Positions 1 to 7,434 of a DNA stretch of 9,461 nt are shown piece after piece. The notes below the pieces were generated by a model. It searched no databases and was not told the origin of the DNA. It worked only from the letters and a program-made list of their open reading frames with translations. The position numbers and the translations under genes are program-made. The stretch comes from VFHP01 sp964443385. GTDB lineage: Bacteria > Chloroflexota > Dehalococcoidia > Lucifugimonadales > UBA2985. The stretch lies in assembly GCA_964443385.1 (NCBI GenBank), contig CAYUCO010000040.1, positions 1-9,461 of the forward strand. The letters are read 5' to 3'. Position 1 is the first letter of the stretch; the number at the start of each line of letters is the position of its first letter.

Positions 1-1341
1 TCGAGATATCGCAGGTCCAAAAAATGTGCGTTGTATCATCCATAATATGTAACCCGCTGTTAGTACTATTGCGAATACCGACAAAGTAGTTATTATTGGC
101 CACACCTCAAATGTACCTAAGAAAACCAGCAGTTCAGCTATAAATCCACTTGTCCCAGGAAGTCCCAAAGAAGCCAATCCGGCAACCAAAAATGCAGCCC
201 CTACAAAAGGCATATTAGACGCGAGTCCTCCAAGATCAGGTATGTGTCTAGTATGTGCTTTATCGTATATCAAACCTACCACCAAAAACAAAAGGCCGGT
301 TATAGTGCCATGGGTAAACATCTGCATCGCAGCTCCAGTTAATCCCACAGAGGATACAGACCCCCCGACTCCAACCACAGACGAAATACCTAGTAGTACA
401 TAACCCATGTGACTGACACTGCTAAAGGCGACAAGTCTTTTCAAATCTGTCTGTCTTACGGTACAAACAGCTCCATACAAAACACTTATCACAGCAAGCG
501 TTGCAATAACCCAGGCCCATTCCTGTGCCTCACCTGGAAATATCCCTACTGCCAACCTTATCATTCCATAACCACCCATTTTCAACAGAACACCAGCCAG
601 CATCACGCTTACAGCTGTAGGAGCATCAGTATGAGCATCGGGTAGCCAAGTATGAACAGGCCAAACTGGTAATTTAACAGCGAATGCCAAAAACAGGAAC
701 GCAAACATTGTCCCTGCCGGCATAAACAATTTAGCTTCCGATATTAATTCAGGCAATGCAATAATGCTGAAAGAGCCTGTGGAAAAATAAAGTCCTAAGA
801 TAGAAACAAGCATAAATGCACTACCCAGAAGAGTAAAAATAACGAATTTCATTGCTGAATATTCTTTTCTACCACTTCCCCAGATAGAGATCAAGAAATA
901 CATTGGTAGTAATTCAAGCTCCCAAAATATAAAGAATAAAACAAAATCCAAAGAGATAAATACACCCATGACCGCGCTTTGCAGTATCAAGAGCCACATA
1001 AAATACTCTTTTACTCTCAGTTGAATACTAAAGGAAGCTATTATGGAACAGAAACCCAATAATGAAGTTAACAAAACCAGTGGAGCACTAAGTCCATCTA
1101 CTCCTAAGTGATATTGAATGTTTAGTACTGGTATCCAATTCTCATATTTTTCTACTAATTCCATTCCCCCTTCCAGATCTATGTCTGCAGTTTGGAACAA
1201 ATAAAAACACAAGAATCCAAGTACAAGTTCAACAAATCCAATAAAAACAGCACAGAGGCGTACTTTCTTAGGATCGTTCAGGCCCAACAATATAAAAATC
1301 GCCCCAGCTAGAGGTAAAAATATTATAGCTGAAAGAAGCAT
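1..1341 (-). CDS. nuoM: NADH-quinone oxidoreductase subunit M (proton-pumping antiporter-like subunit), 3' end cut by window edge
   Basis: Membrane-arm subunit of complex I, one of three Mrp-antiporter-like subunits that move protons across the inner membrane. The open frame runs from ATG at 1341 to base 1 without a stop, giving 447 codons; the family is about 500 residues, so roughly the last tenth is missing. Seen: many hydrophobic helices, the FFIFWELELLPMYFL segment with the TM5 glutamate at E141, the VKLPVWPVHTWLPDAHTDAP signature with lysine K223, K254 in LLKMGGYG, and E403 in the GFIAELL helix. These correspond to E144, K234, K265 and E407 of E. coli NuoM, so the proton path looks intact. 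The start lies 25 bases after the nuoL stop, with a GGAG about 11 bases upstream. The WPVHTWLPDAHTDAP form separates it from NuoL and NuoN. nuoN would be expected next, outside the window. Confidence 0.96.
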   Translation of the reverse strand, partial: MLLSAIIFLPLAGAIFILLGLNDPKKVRLCAVFIGFVELVLGFLCFYLFQTADIDLEGGMELVEKYENWIPVLNIQYHLGVDGLSAPLVLLTSLLGFCSIIASFSIQLRVKEYFMWLLILQSAVMGVFISLDFVLFFIFWELELLPMYFLISIWGSGRKEYSAMKFVIFTLLGSAFMLVSILGLYFSTGSFSIIALPELISEAKLFMPAGTMFAFLFLAFAVKLPVWPVHTWLPDAHTDAPTAVSVMLAGVLLKMGGYGMIRLAVGIFPGEAQEWAWVIATLAVISVLYGAVCTVRQTDLKRLVAFSSVSHMGYVLLGISSVVGVGGSVSSVGLTGAAMQMFTHGTITGLLFLVVGLIYDKAHTRHIPDLGGLASNMPFVGAAFLVAGLASLGLPGTSGFIAELLVFLGTFEVWPIITTLSVFAIVLTAGYILWMIQRTFFGPAISR

Positions 1342-1366
1342 CAGTTTATAAACTCCATATCAATAA

Positions 1367-3385
1367 TTATCCCCATACAACAAATCCTATTAGAATACTA
1401 ACAATCCCGACGGACATGCCTGCACCATAAATTTGAACCTGTCCAGTTTCAAGGTTAGTAACAATCTTCCCACTATTTCTACTGAAGAATCCAATAATGT
1501 TACCGATTCTGTCCACTATGTTGCGGTCACACCAATCAATCAATCGTGCTAACCCGTTGTAGAAGAAAGAAATTGTGATCTTACCTTCATATAATTCATC
1601 AAAAAAGTATTTCCTGAAAATAAGTTTATAAACCGGTCCCGTCATGTAAGAAAATTCACCATCTATGATTGTAGAAGTCTTAACAGATTTCCTGATATAT
1701 ATAAGGTATGCCAGTCCGATTCCAGAAACAGCTATAATGCTAGAGATGCCAGCTGCGACAAAATCAACAGGATGACCTTTGACATATACGTGATCAACCA
1801 TATTAAGCATTTTTGAGAACCAATACTGAGGAATCGAACCAATTCCTCCTTCAATAACTGGGTTGAATAAGAAACCAGCTACGATCGCTGGTATAGCTAA
1901 AATAACCATTGGTAAGACCATAACTGCAGGCGATTCTCCCAAATGTACATCATGCGAATCCGCACCAGAATCGGGTTCAGCTGCTATGCCCCCTCTGAAT
2001 TCACCGTGGAATGTCATAAACAAAGCTCTAAACATATAAAAAGCGGTCATAAAAGCGGCCATTAAGGCCATAATGGCAACCACAATTTGTATGGCGTCGG
2101 GATGATGCAAGCTTGCGGCAATTATCTCATCCTTGCTCCAAAATCCTGCCAATGGAAATATACCTGCTATACTAAGGGAACCTATAAGAAAAGTGTAATA
2201 AGTCCAAGGCATATGCTTTTTCAAACCACCCATATATCGCATGTCAAAGGTACCAGTGGCATGATTTACACTACCAGAACCCAGGAATAATAGCGCTTTG
2301 AAAAACGCGTGAGTGAAAAGGTGGAAAATAGCCGGACCATAAGCTCCTATACCAAGAGCGAGCATCATAAACCCTAATTGACTCACTGTAGAGTAGGCAA
2401 GTACTCTCTTTATATCGTACATTACCAAGCCCATAGAAGCGGCAAACAAAGCTGTAACTCCTCCAGTAAGAGCAACAACACTCATGGCAGTCGAAGAAAC
2501 CTCAAAGAGTGGGAAGAATCTAGCCACCAAAAATATCCCCGCAACTACCATGGTAGCCGCATGAATCAGAGCGCTAACAGGAGTGGGACCTTCCATGGCA
2601 TCAGGCAACCACACATGTAATGGAAATTGTGCTGACTTACCCACAGCTCCAGCGAAAATACCGAGCGCCACTAGAGTAGCAATGCTACCAGTAAAAAAAC
2701 CAGATTTAGCAGCAAAATTCACAGAGGATATATCAAACACTGAACCGGACATGCCTGCTCCAGTAAATTCAGATGCGTTCGCTGCGAAAATTTCTCCACC
2801 ATTTGCGAAAAGATACAAAATTGCCAACAAGAATCCAAAATCACCTAGCCTAGTAACTAAAAATGCTTTCTTAGCTGCCGCGGTCGCAGAGGGCTTGTGA
2901 AACCAAAATCCTATTAACAAGTAAGAACAAAGCCCGACCAATTCCCAGAAAAAGTAAATTTGTATAATGTTGCCTGCAAGCACCAAACCTATCATAGAAG
3001 CTGTGAATAAAGATATGTAAGAAAAATATCTTGAGTATCCTGGGTCTCCGTGCATATACCCTTGAGAATAAATAAGGACCATTAAACTTACACCACTGAC
3101 AACAACCAACATAATAGCTGTCAATGGATCCATAAGTATTCCTACAGATAATTCCAAGGAACCTACAGTAATCCAAGAATGGGAAGGCCAAACTATCTTA
3201 CCCTGACTACTCCACACCTCCAAAACCGATTGTATGGATAAAACGAATCCTATCCCAACAGCGATAATAGCAACATAACCGCTTACTCTGTCATATCCAT
3301 TCAAAAACGGCCTTATTACCAAAGATATGAATATAAATGCAAACAGTGGGAGTAAAAATATGGCCCAAGCCATCATTTCAGTCAT
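1367..3385 (-). CDS. nuoL: NADH-quinone oxidoreductase subunit L (distal proton-pumping subunit)
   Basis: Distal antiporter-like subunit of the complex I membrane arm, normally carrying the long lateral helix along the arm. At 672 residues it is close to the usual 610-680. Seen: about 14 core hydrophobic helices, the glutamate of TM5 at E148 in YFFWELVG, TM7 lysine K250 in GAVGKSAQFPLHVWLPDAM, the GPTPVSALIHAATMV signature, K326 in DIKRVLAYST, histidines H355/H359 and K363 in FHLFTHAFFKALLFL, and K418 in GFWSKDE (equivalent to E. coli K399). The C-terminal part (about 480-672) contains the hydrophilic linker, lateral-helix region and last membrane helix. The start is ATG at 3385; Met4 or Met5 are possible alternatives. 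A GTGAGAT upstream is only a fair ribosome site. The start overlaps the stop of a 15-codon micro-ORF (3382-3429). The stop is TAA. Confidence 0.97.
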   Translation of the reverse strand: MTEMMAWAIFLLPLFAFIFISLVIRPFLNGYDRVSGYVAIIAVGIGFVLSIQSVLEVWSSQGKIVWPSHSWITVGSLELSVGILMDPLTAIMLVVVSGVSLMVLIYSQGYMHGDPGYSRYFSYISLFTASMIGLVLAGNIIQIYFFWELVGLCSYLLIGFWFHKPSATAAAKKAFLVTRLGDFGFLLAILYLFANGGEIFAANASEFTGAGMSGSVFDISSVNFAAKSGFFTGSIATLVALGIFAGAVGKSAQFPLHVWLPDAMEGPTPVSALIHAATMVVAGIFLVARFFPLFEVSSTAMSVVALTGGVTALFAASMGLVMYDIKRVLAYSTVSQLGFMMLALGIGAYGPAIFHLFTHAFFKALLFLGSGSVNHATGTFDMRYMGGLKKHMPWTYYTFLIGSLSIAGIFPLAGFWSKDEIIAASLHHPDAIQIVVAIMALMAAFMTAFYMFRALFMTFHGEFRGGIAAEPDSGADSHDVHLGESPAVMVLPMVILAIPAIVAGFLFNPVIEGGIGSIPQYWFSKMLNMVDHVYVKGHPVDFVAAGISSIIAVSGIGLAYLIYIRKSVKTSTIIDGEFSYMTGPVYKLIFRKYFFDELYEGKITISFFYNGLARLIDWCDRNIVDRIGNIIGFFSRNSGKIVTNLETGQVQIYGAGMSVGIVSILIGFVVWG

Positions 3386-3429
3386 AAATGATCAATCTCA
3401 CTTATATCTTCAAAGTTATTAAATATCAT
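3382..3429 (-). other. Candidate 15-codon micro-ORF overlapping the nuoL start
   Basis: In the 52-base gap between the DUF2007-like gene and nuoL there is an ATG at 3429 followed by 15 sense codons (MIFNNFEDISEIDHL) and TGA at 3382-3384. The TGA shares bases with the nuoL ATG in an ATGA overlap, the same arrangement seen at nuoI/nuoJ. An AGG lies seven bases before its ATG. This could be a coupling or leader peptide that delivers ribosomes to nuoL, whose own ribosome site is weak. In AT-rich DNA a frame this short can easily arise by chance, and no homology is recognised. Its existence is seen; its function is inference. Confidence 0.25.
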
Positions 3430-3437
3430 TAAAAAAC

Positions 3438-3632
3438 CTATAGCTTCCTAAGTATTTCTTCTGCAACATGTTCTCTGCCTCTAGGAACCATAATGCGATA
3501 TGGTATTTGTTCACCCCATGACAATATATGGCCTTCTGGCAGCAGTTGAGTTGGAAGTCCCTCTCCTTCCAGGAGTTCTTTCCACATCTCTGCTATCATT
3601 AAGTTAGGAGCTTTTTTAAAATCTACCCACAT
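3438..3632 (-). CDS. Small DUF2007-like protein encoded inside the nuo operon
   Basis: A 64-residue soluble protein with no signal peptide, membrane helix or cysteines. It starts MWVDFKKAPNLMIAEMWKEL, then has EGEGLPTQLLPEG, a turn, PYRIMVPRGREHVAEEILRKL. The pattern of strand, helix (Ala-Glu-x-x-x-x-x-Leu), G-[LI]-P-[AT], strand, VP, helix with AEEIL resembles the DUF2007 family (putative signal-transducing, ferredoxin-like alpha/beta fold). That assignment comes from memory of the pattern, not a search. It begins seven bases after the nuoK stop, in line with the operon, and its ATG has AAGG within the nuoK tail. It is not a standard complex I subunit. A regulatory, assembly or accessory role is possible from position alone. 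Codon use looks like that of its neighbours. Confidence 0.8.
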   Translation of the reverse strand: MWVDFKKAPNLMIAEMWKELLEGEGLPTQLLPEGHILSWGEQIPYRIMVPRGREHVAEEILRKL

Positions 3633-3639
3633 TGTATTA

Positions 3640-4035
3640 TCAACCCTTCATCAAGTTAACGTTAGTAAGATCTACAGTTTCTCTGTTGCGATATATGGCA
3701 ATTACGATTCCTAAAGCCAAGGCCACTTCCGCAGCCGCAACCGCTATGATGAATATAGAAAATATCTGACCAGTTAACAAAGTGTTTAAGGCAGTATCTC
3801 CCAACGGAGTACCATTAGCGAGAGCCAAACCTATTTCTTCGTCCAATGCAGCCGTTGAAACAGTCATTCCCTGAGGAATTGTATATCTACTAAAAGCAAT
3901 CAAGGCTATGTTTACCGCGTTGAACATCAATTCTATAGACATCAACACGATCAAAATGTTTTTCTTGGAAAGGGCGCCATATAGCCCTATCCCAAAGATT
4001 ATGGCTGACACTATTAAAAAGTTTTCTAAATTCAG
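3640..4035 (-). CDS. nuoK: NADH-quinone oxidoreductase subunit K, probable CTG start and enlarged TM2-TM3 loop
   Basis: Small three-helix subunit of the complex I membrane arm (MrpC/ND4L type). With the start used here it has 131 residues; most family members have about 100. Seen: helix 1 about residues 5-22, basic turn SKKN (23-26), helix 2 with E35 in LMSIELMFNAVN, helix 3 with E103 in IAVAAAEVALALG. E35 and E103 match the essential E36 and E72 of E. coli. Between helices 2 and 3 there are about 30 extra residues (54-88). Start choice: GTG at 4011 would cut into helix 1 and has no ribosome site. CTG at 4033-4035 gives (M)NLENFLIVSAIIFGIG, aligning with the normal N-terminus, has GGAGG seven bases upstream, and overlaps the nuoJ TGA as CTGA. 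The downstream gene begins seven bases after the TGA stop. Confidence 0.93.
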   Translation of the reverse strand: MNLENFLIVSAIIFGIGLYGALSKKNILIVLMSIELMFNAVNIALIAFSRYTIPQGMTVSTAALDEEIGLALANGTPLGDTALNTLLTGQIFSIFIIAVAAAEVALALGIVIAIYRNRETVDLTNVNLMKG

Positions 4036-4595
4036 GATTCTACCTCCGTGTCTCTCACAAGAGCAAGCGCTCCTATAACTGCTGCCAGCAAAACTACAGA
4101 AACAACTTCCATTGGCAGCACGAATCGAGTCATAATTAATGTGGATATAACTACAGTAGTATTACTAAATACGTTTTTGATTCCTTGTTCAGTATTACTC
4201 AGGTCTTCTTCATTTCCACCAGGAGAAACCTCAAATCCTTTACTGTCCCATGTATTCCAATCTGTGGAAATCGCCGTTGACACAATCAAAGCAGTCAAAG
4301 CAGCCACCAAAATCAATATCAAGGGACTGAAACCATGAGACGTACTACCATCTTGAACATTACTAGTTAACATTATTGCAAAAATTATCAATATAGAAAC
4401 AGCACCTACGTAAACCAATACCTGTACAACAGCCAAAAATTCAGCGTTAAGTAATACGAACAATCCTGCAACAGCCAGGAATGAAACTACCAAGAACAAA
4501 GCCGCTCTAAATATATCTCTTTGGTTTACAACAGATATAGCGGAAGTTATGGCCACGAGGGACATCACTCCAAAAACAATGTCTAATAGACTCAT
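4032..4595 (-). CDS. nuoJ: NADH-quinone oxidoreductase subunit J
   Basis: Five-helix subunit of the complex I membrane arm (ND6 type), packed beside NuoK and NuoH at the central hydrophilic axis. It has 187 residues, in the usual 160-200 range. Seen: helices at about 5-25, 30-50, 53-76, 90-110 and 155-180. The conserved segment is helix 3, FLAVVQVLVYVGAVSILIIF (54-73), with Q58 and Y62, typical of the family. The stretch 111-140 is hydrophilic, contains several acidic residues and NEED, and should face outward between helices 4 and 5. Start choice: ATG at 4595 overlaps the nuoI TGA as ATGA, has AGAGG about ten bases upstream, and gives the usual short N-terminus. A TTG seven codons upstream (4616) is open but less likely. 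The stop TGA is shared with the nuoK CTG. Confidence 0.95.
   Translation of the reverse strand: MSLLDIVFGVMSLVAITSAISVVNQRDIFRAALFLVVSFLAVAGLFVLLNAEFLAVVQVLVYVGAVSILIIFAIMLTSNVQDGSTSHGFSPLILILVAALTALIVSTAISTDWNTWDSKGFEVSPGGNEEDLSNTEQGIKNVFSNTTVVISTLIMTRFVLPMEVVSVVLLAAVIGALALVRDTEVES
4043..4047 (-). promoter_or_regulatory. Strong Shine-Dalgarno sequence setting the nuoK start
   Basis: On the minus strand GGAGG lies in the last codons of nuoJ, seven bases before the CTG at 4033-4035. This is among the best ribosome sites in the window and is correctly spaced only for the CTG (or the adjoining ATC), not for the GTG at 4011, which is more than 30 bases away. It is the main evidence for a non-ATG nuoK start. 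Confidence 0.75.
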
Positions 4596-5095
4596 TTGCG
4601 GCCAACCTCTTCCCAAGACAATGGTTCATCTTTATGTGGATGATAATTTTTACCTTCCAATTGTGGTCTATACCAAGTACTTAATCTTCTTTCAGCGGAT
4701 TTTAATTCTTGAATGGGTATAATAAGGTCATCCCTACGATATTGACCTCTTTCAAAACCGCTACCCATAAAAAGTGCATCATATGGACAAGCTTCCACAC
4801 ATAGACCACAGAACATACATCTACCTATATCTATGTCAAAGGTGTCTACAGTGTAAGATTGCCCCTCTTGCATATTGGACCCGCCAGGGTGAGTCACTAT
4901 CTTAATAATTCCCAAAGGGCAATATTTAGCACAACTAGCACATCCAGTACATCTTTCTTCAAACCAACCAAATTCTTCTCCCCTAAACCGGGCCGCCTGA
5001 GGAACCGCCTCCTCTGGATACTGTACAGTGAAAGGTTTTCTAAATAGATTCCTAAAAGTTACCGCTAAACCTTTTGCTATTCCTAAACCATACAT
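4592..5095 (-). CDS. nuoI: NADH-quinone oxidoreductase subunit I (two 4Fe-4S clusters)
   Basis: Peripheral-arm ferredoxin-like subunit of complex I (TYKY) that carries clusters N6a and N6b and passes electrons towards N2 in NuoB. It has 167 residues, normal for the family. Seen: an amphipathic N-terminal helix (GIAKGLAVTFRNLFRKPFTV, 4-23) that would lie on the membrane surface, then the YPEE motif. Two CxxCxxCxxxCP sets follow: C49, C52, C55, C59 and C93, C96, C99, C103, all complete. The second is followed by the family-typical PYDAL. The C-terminal tail is charged. Start ATG at 5095 has AAGAAGG eight bases upstream and lies 25 bases after the nuoH stop. The stop overlaps nuoJ as ATGA, suggesting coupled translation. 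Confidence 0.97.
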   Translation of the reverse strand: MYGLGIAKGLAVTFRNLFRKPFTVQYPEEAVPQAARFRGEEFGWFEERCTGCASCAKYCPLGIIKIVTHPGGSNMQEGQSYTVDTFDIDIGRCMFCGLCVEACPYDALFMGSGFERGQYRRDDLIIPIQELKSAERRLSTWYRPQLEGKNYHPHKDEPLSWEEVGRK

Positions 5096-5120
5096 TACAT
5101 ATACCTTCTTATACTAAATA

Positions 5121-6317
5121 TTAATTGTTGCCCGCGTTCTTGAGAACAGAACTTCTGGTACTCAATTTTGCAGATACCAGATGTGACGATATAACGAGAC
5201 ATGCCACTGTAATCGTCCAGTTTATACCAGCCATTAGCCATATTTCACCACCGGTAGGCTCACCCCACGCCAATACTTCTGCAGCTGTTACAAATAAATT
5301 AATCAATCCTAACGGGAAGAGAAATTTCCATGCGAGACCCATGATCTGGTCTACTCTTAATCTTGGCAATGTAGCTCTTATCCAAAGTAATATGAACCAA
5401 ACGAGACCCACTTTCAAGAAGAACCACAAAGGACCGGGAAGTATTGGTCCCTCCCAACCCTTTAAAAACAGCGTGGTCATTATTGAAGCTGCTCCAAACG
5501 GAGCTATAAATTCCGCCAATTGAAATGTTCCCCATTTCATACCACTATATTCAGTATGAAACCCTGCGACCAGTTCAGAATCAGCTTCTACAATGTCAAA
5601 TGGAGATCTATTCATTTCTGCAGAAATAGCTATAAAAAATATAATGAAACCCAAAGGCTGGACTAATATAAACGGAACAAATTGTCGTTCCACAATATCA
5701 ACCATGGACAAAGATCCTACAAACAACAAGACTCCTACTATCGACAACACCATAGGTACTTCATAGCTAACCAATTGAGCGACTCCACGCATAGCACCAA
5801 AAAGTGAGTATCGATTACCTGAACCCCAACCTGCCATAAACATAGCAACTGTAGGTACTGTAGTGACTGCTATTATGAACAATATTCCGATATTTAAATT
5901 AGATATATATGCATTATGACCATACGGTATAACTGCAAATACCAGTATTGGAGGGACTATGAACATTAGTGGAGCCAAATTGAAGACCCAAGAATCCACG
6001 CCATCCGGTTTAGTATCTTCTTTACTCAGCAGCTTTACTGCATCCGCTATTGGTGTGAATAAACCCCAAGGCCCCCATCTATTTGGGCCTAAACGAGACT
6101 GAAATCTCGCAATAAGACGTCTTTCCACCCAAGTACCCAAAGTAGTAATAATAACAACAGTGTTAATAACGGAGAAAACAATCAAGAATCCCGCTATTAA
6201 GTAGGCCAGCCAATCTGGTATAGGAGAAACACCGAATATGGTCAAATCTGCCAAAAACTGGTAGATATTTCCATAAAACGCGTTTGCTTCTTTAAAGGGC
6301 ACGTATGCGTTATCCAC
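5121..6317 (-). CDS. nuoH: NADH-quinone oxidoreductase subunit H, GTG start, N-terminal extension
   Basis: Membrane subunit (ND1) that forms the quinone chamber with NuoB and NuoD and links it to the proton channels. Seen: about eight hydrophobic helices; ERRLIARFQSRLGPNRWGPWG (65-85); IADAVKLLSKED (90-101); SYEVP with E186; and the acidic loop E234, D241, E244, D246, E248, E256 ending in HTEYSGMKWG. The acidic E-channel residues and the EYSGMK motif are intact. It has 398 residues against about 325-350 for many homologues. About 29 of the extra residues lie before the ERR motif compared with E. coli, so the N-terminus is extended. The GTG at 6315-6317 overlaps the nuoD TAG by one base and has GAGAGG about ten bases upstream. 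A TTG inside the extension is possible but lacks comparable support. Confidence 0.96.
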   Translation of the reverse strand: MDNAYVPFKEANAFYGNIYQFLADLTIFGVSPIPDWLAYLIAGFLIVFSVINTVVIITTLGTWVERRLIARFQSRLGPNRWGPWGLFTPIADAVKLLSKEDTKPDGVDSWVFNLAPLMFIVPPILVFAVIPYGHNAYISNLNIGILFIIAVTTVPTVAMFMAGWGSGNRYSLFGAMRGVAQLVSYEVPMVLSIVGVLLFVGSLSMVDIVERQFVPFILVQPLGFIIFFIAISAEMNRSPFDIVEADSELVAGFHTEYSGMKWGTFQLAEFIAPFGAASIMTTLFLKGWEGPILPGPLWFFLKVGLVWFILLWIRATLPRLRVDQIMGLAWKFLFPLGLINLFVTAAEVLAWGEPTGGEIWLMAGINWTITVACLVISSHLVSAKLSTRSSVLKNAGNN

Positions 6318-7420
6318 TACCTGTCTACCTCTCCCATATTAATATCCACACTCCCAAAAGTAACTATCATATCCGCCAATTTAGTATCTACCAACATATC
6401 CTTTAGAGCAGTTAGATTGATCAGAGAAGATGACCTGATTTTACATCTATAAGGCGAAATGCCCCCGTCACTAACAAGGTAGAATCCTAATTCTCCTTTG
6501 GGCCCTTCAACATGACCATATGCGTCTCCGACAGGCGGCCTTATAAGATTCGCTGTGTCTGCCCGAATAGGACCTTCAGGTATTTGATCCACACATTGCT
6601 GCACAATTTTCAGGGATTCCCTCATTTCTGCTATGCGAATAAGATATCTGTCATAGTTATCCCCTACTGTACCAACGGGAATTTCAAATTCCATTCTGTC
6701 ATAGACGTCATATGGATCAGCTTTACGAAGATCCCAGTTAACACCAGATGCCCTCAGAATTGGACCGCTTATAGAAGAATTAATCGCCTGTTCTGAAGAT
6801 AAGATACCTATATCTTTCGTCCTGGAGAGCAGGATTTCATTGCCAGTAATGAGTCTTTCGTATTCATCTATGTATCCAGGCATATACCCCAGAAAATCAG
6901 TGAGCGCTTCCCAGAATTCGGACGGTGCATCTTGAAATATCCCGCCCACTCTCATAAAACTGAGAGTTATTCTTGCACCACACAACATTTCAAACATGTC
7001 TAATATCTTTTCTCTCTCCCTGAAACAATACATTAGTGGAGTAGCTAGTGCTCCAACATCATTCAAGAAGAACCCAGTAGCTACGAGGTGACTAACCACA
7101 CGTTGCAGTTCTGCAACAATTACCCTGAGATACATAGCTCTCTCAGGTGGTACAACACCGGCAAGTTTCTCCACTGCCAGAACATATGAGAGATTATTAG
7201 ACATAGAAGACACATAATCTAATCTATCTGTGAGTGTTATAACTTGAGTGTATGTACGCTCTTCGGCAAGTTTCTCTGAGCCTCTGTGTAGATATCCGAA
7301 TATAGGCTCTACATCTATAATCATCTCGCCGTCAAAAGTAACACGCATTCTGAATACCCCATGAGTGCTAGGGTGTTGAGGGCCTATGTTAACTGTTATT
7401 GGCTCTGTTCTAATTGGCAT
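6317..7420 (-). CDS. nuoD: NADH-quinone oxidoreductase subunit D (49 kDa, quinone-site subunit)
   Basis: Peripheral-arm subunit, related to the large subunit of NiFe hydrogenases, that forms the quinone-reduction site with NuoB. It has 367 residues, full length for a stand-alone NuoD; it is not fused to NuoC. Seen: GPQHPSTHGV near the N-terminus with H20, and TLTDRLDYVSSMSN with Y69. The 49-residue spacing matches the quinone-binding His59/Tyr108 pair of the bovine 49 kDa subunit. Other family blocks are FGYLHRGSEKL, CGARIT, RVGGI, LITGNEILLSRT, GPILRASGVNWDLRK, EGPKGELGFYLVSDG and the C-terminal GSVDINMGEVDR. The NiFe-ligand cysteines of hydrogenases are absent, as expected for complex I. 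Start ATG at 7420 has AGAGG nine bases upstream, 14 bases after the nuoC stop. The TAG stop overlaps the nuoH GTG. Confidence 0.98.
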   Translation of the reverse strand: MPIRTEPITVNIGPQHPSTHGVFRMRVTFDGEMIIDVEPIFGYLHRGSEKLAEERTYTQVITLTDRLDYVSSMSNNLSYVLAVEKLAGVVPPERAMYLRVIVAELQRVVSHLVATGFFLNDVGALATPLMYCFREREKILDMFEMLCGARITLSFMRVGGIFQDAPSEFWEALTDFLGYMPGYIDEYERLITGNEILLSRTKDIGILSSEQAINSSISGPILRASGVNWDLRKADPYDVYDRMEFEIPVGTVGDNYDRYLIRIAEMRESLKIVQQCVDQIPEGPIRADTANLIRPPVGDAYGHVEGPKGELGFYLVSDGGISPYRCKIRSSSLINLTALKDMLVDTKLADMIVTFGSVDINMGEVDR

Positions 7421-7434
7421 GTTTTTGTACCTCT

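Noticed and set aside
409..645. Plus-strand open frame of 78 codons
   Set aside because: It lies antisense within nuoM, whose motifs are continuous through this region; the translation is low-complexity and unlike any family known to me.
2087..2900. Three plus-strand open frames (2087-2290, 2378-2620, 2583-2900)
   Set aside because: All are antisense to the intact nuoL frame and have no ribosome site or recognisable protein motif.
2871..3191. Minus-strand 106-codon frame inside nuoL
   Set aside because: It overlaps the conserved N-terminal nuoL coding region in another frame; the nuoL frame carries the family residues.
3430..3445. T-rich run on the minus strand after the DUF2007-like gene as a possible terminator
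   Set aside because: There is no stable GC stem before the T run, and nuoL continues 45 bases later in the same direction.
4048..4338. Plus-strand 96-codon frame
   Set aside because: It is a shadow of nuoJ; the sense frame holds the conserved helices.
4596..4616. TTG start of nuoJ seven codons upstream
   Set aside because: The ATG at 4595 makes an ATGA overlap with nuoI, has AGAGG upstream, and gives the normal NuoJ N-terminus.
5125..5535. Plus-strand 132-codon frame and minus-strand 78-codon frame
   Set aside because: Both lie inside nuoH, which is continuous and conserved here.
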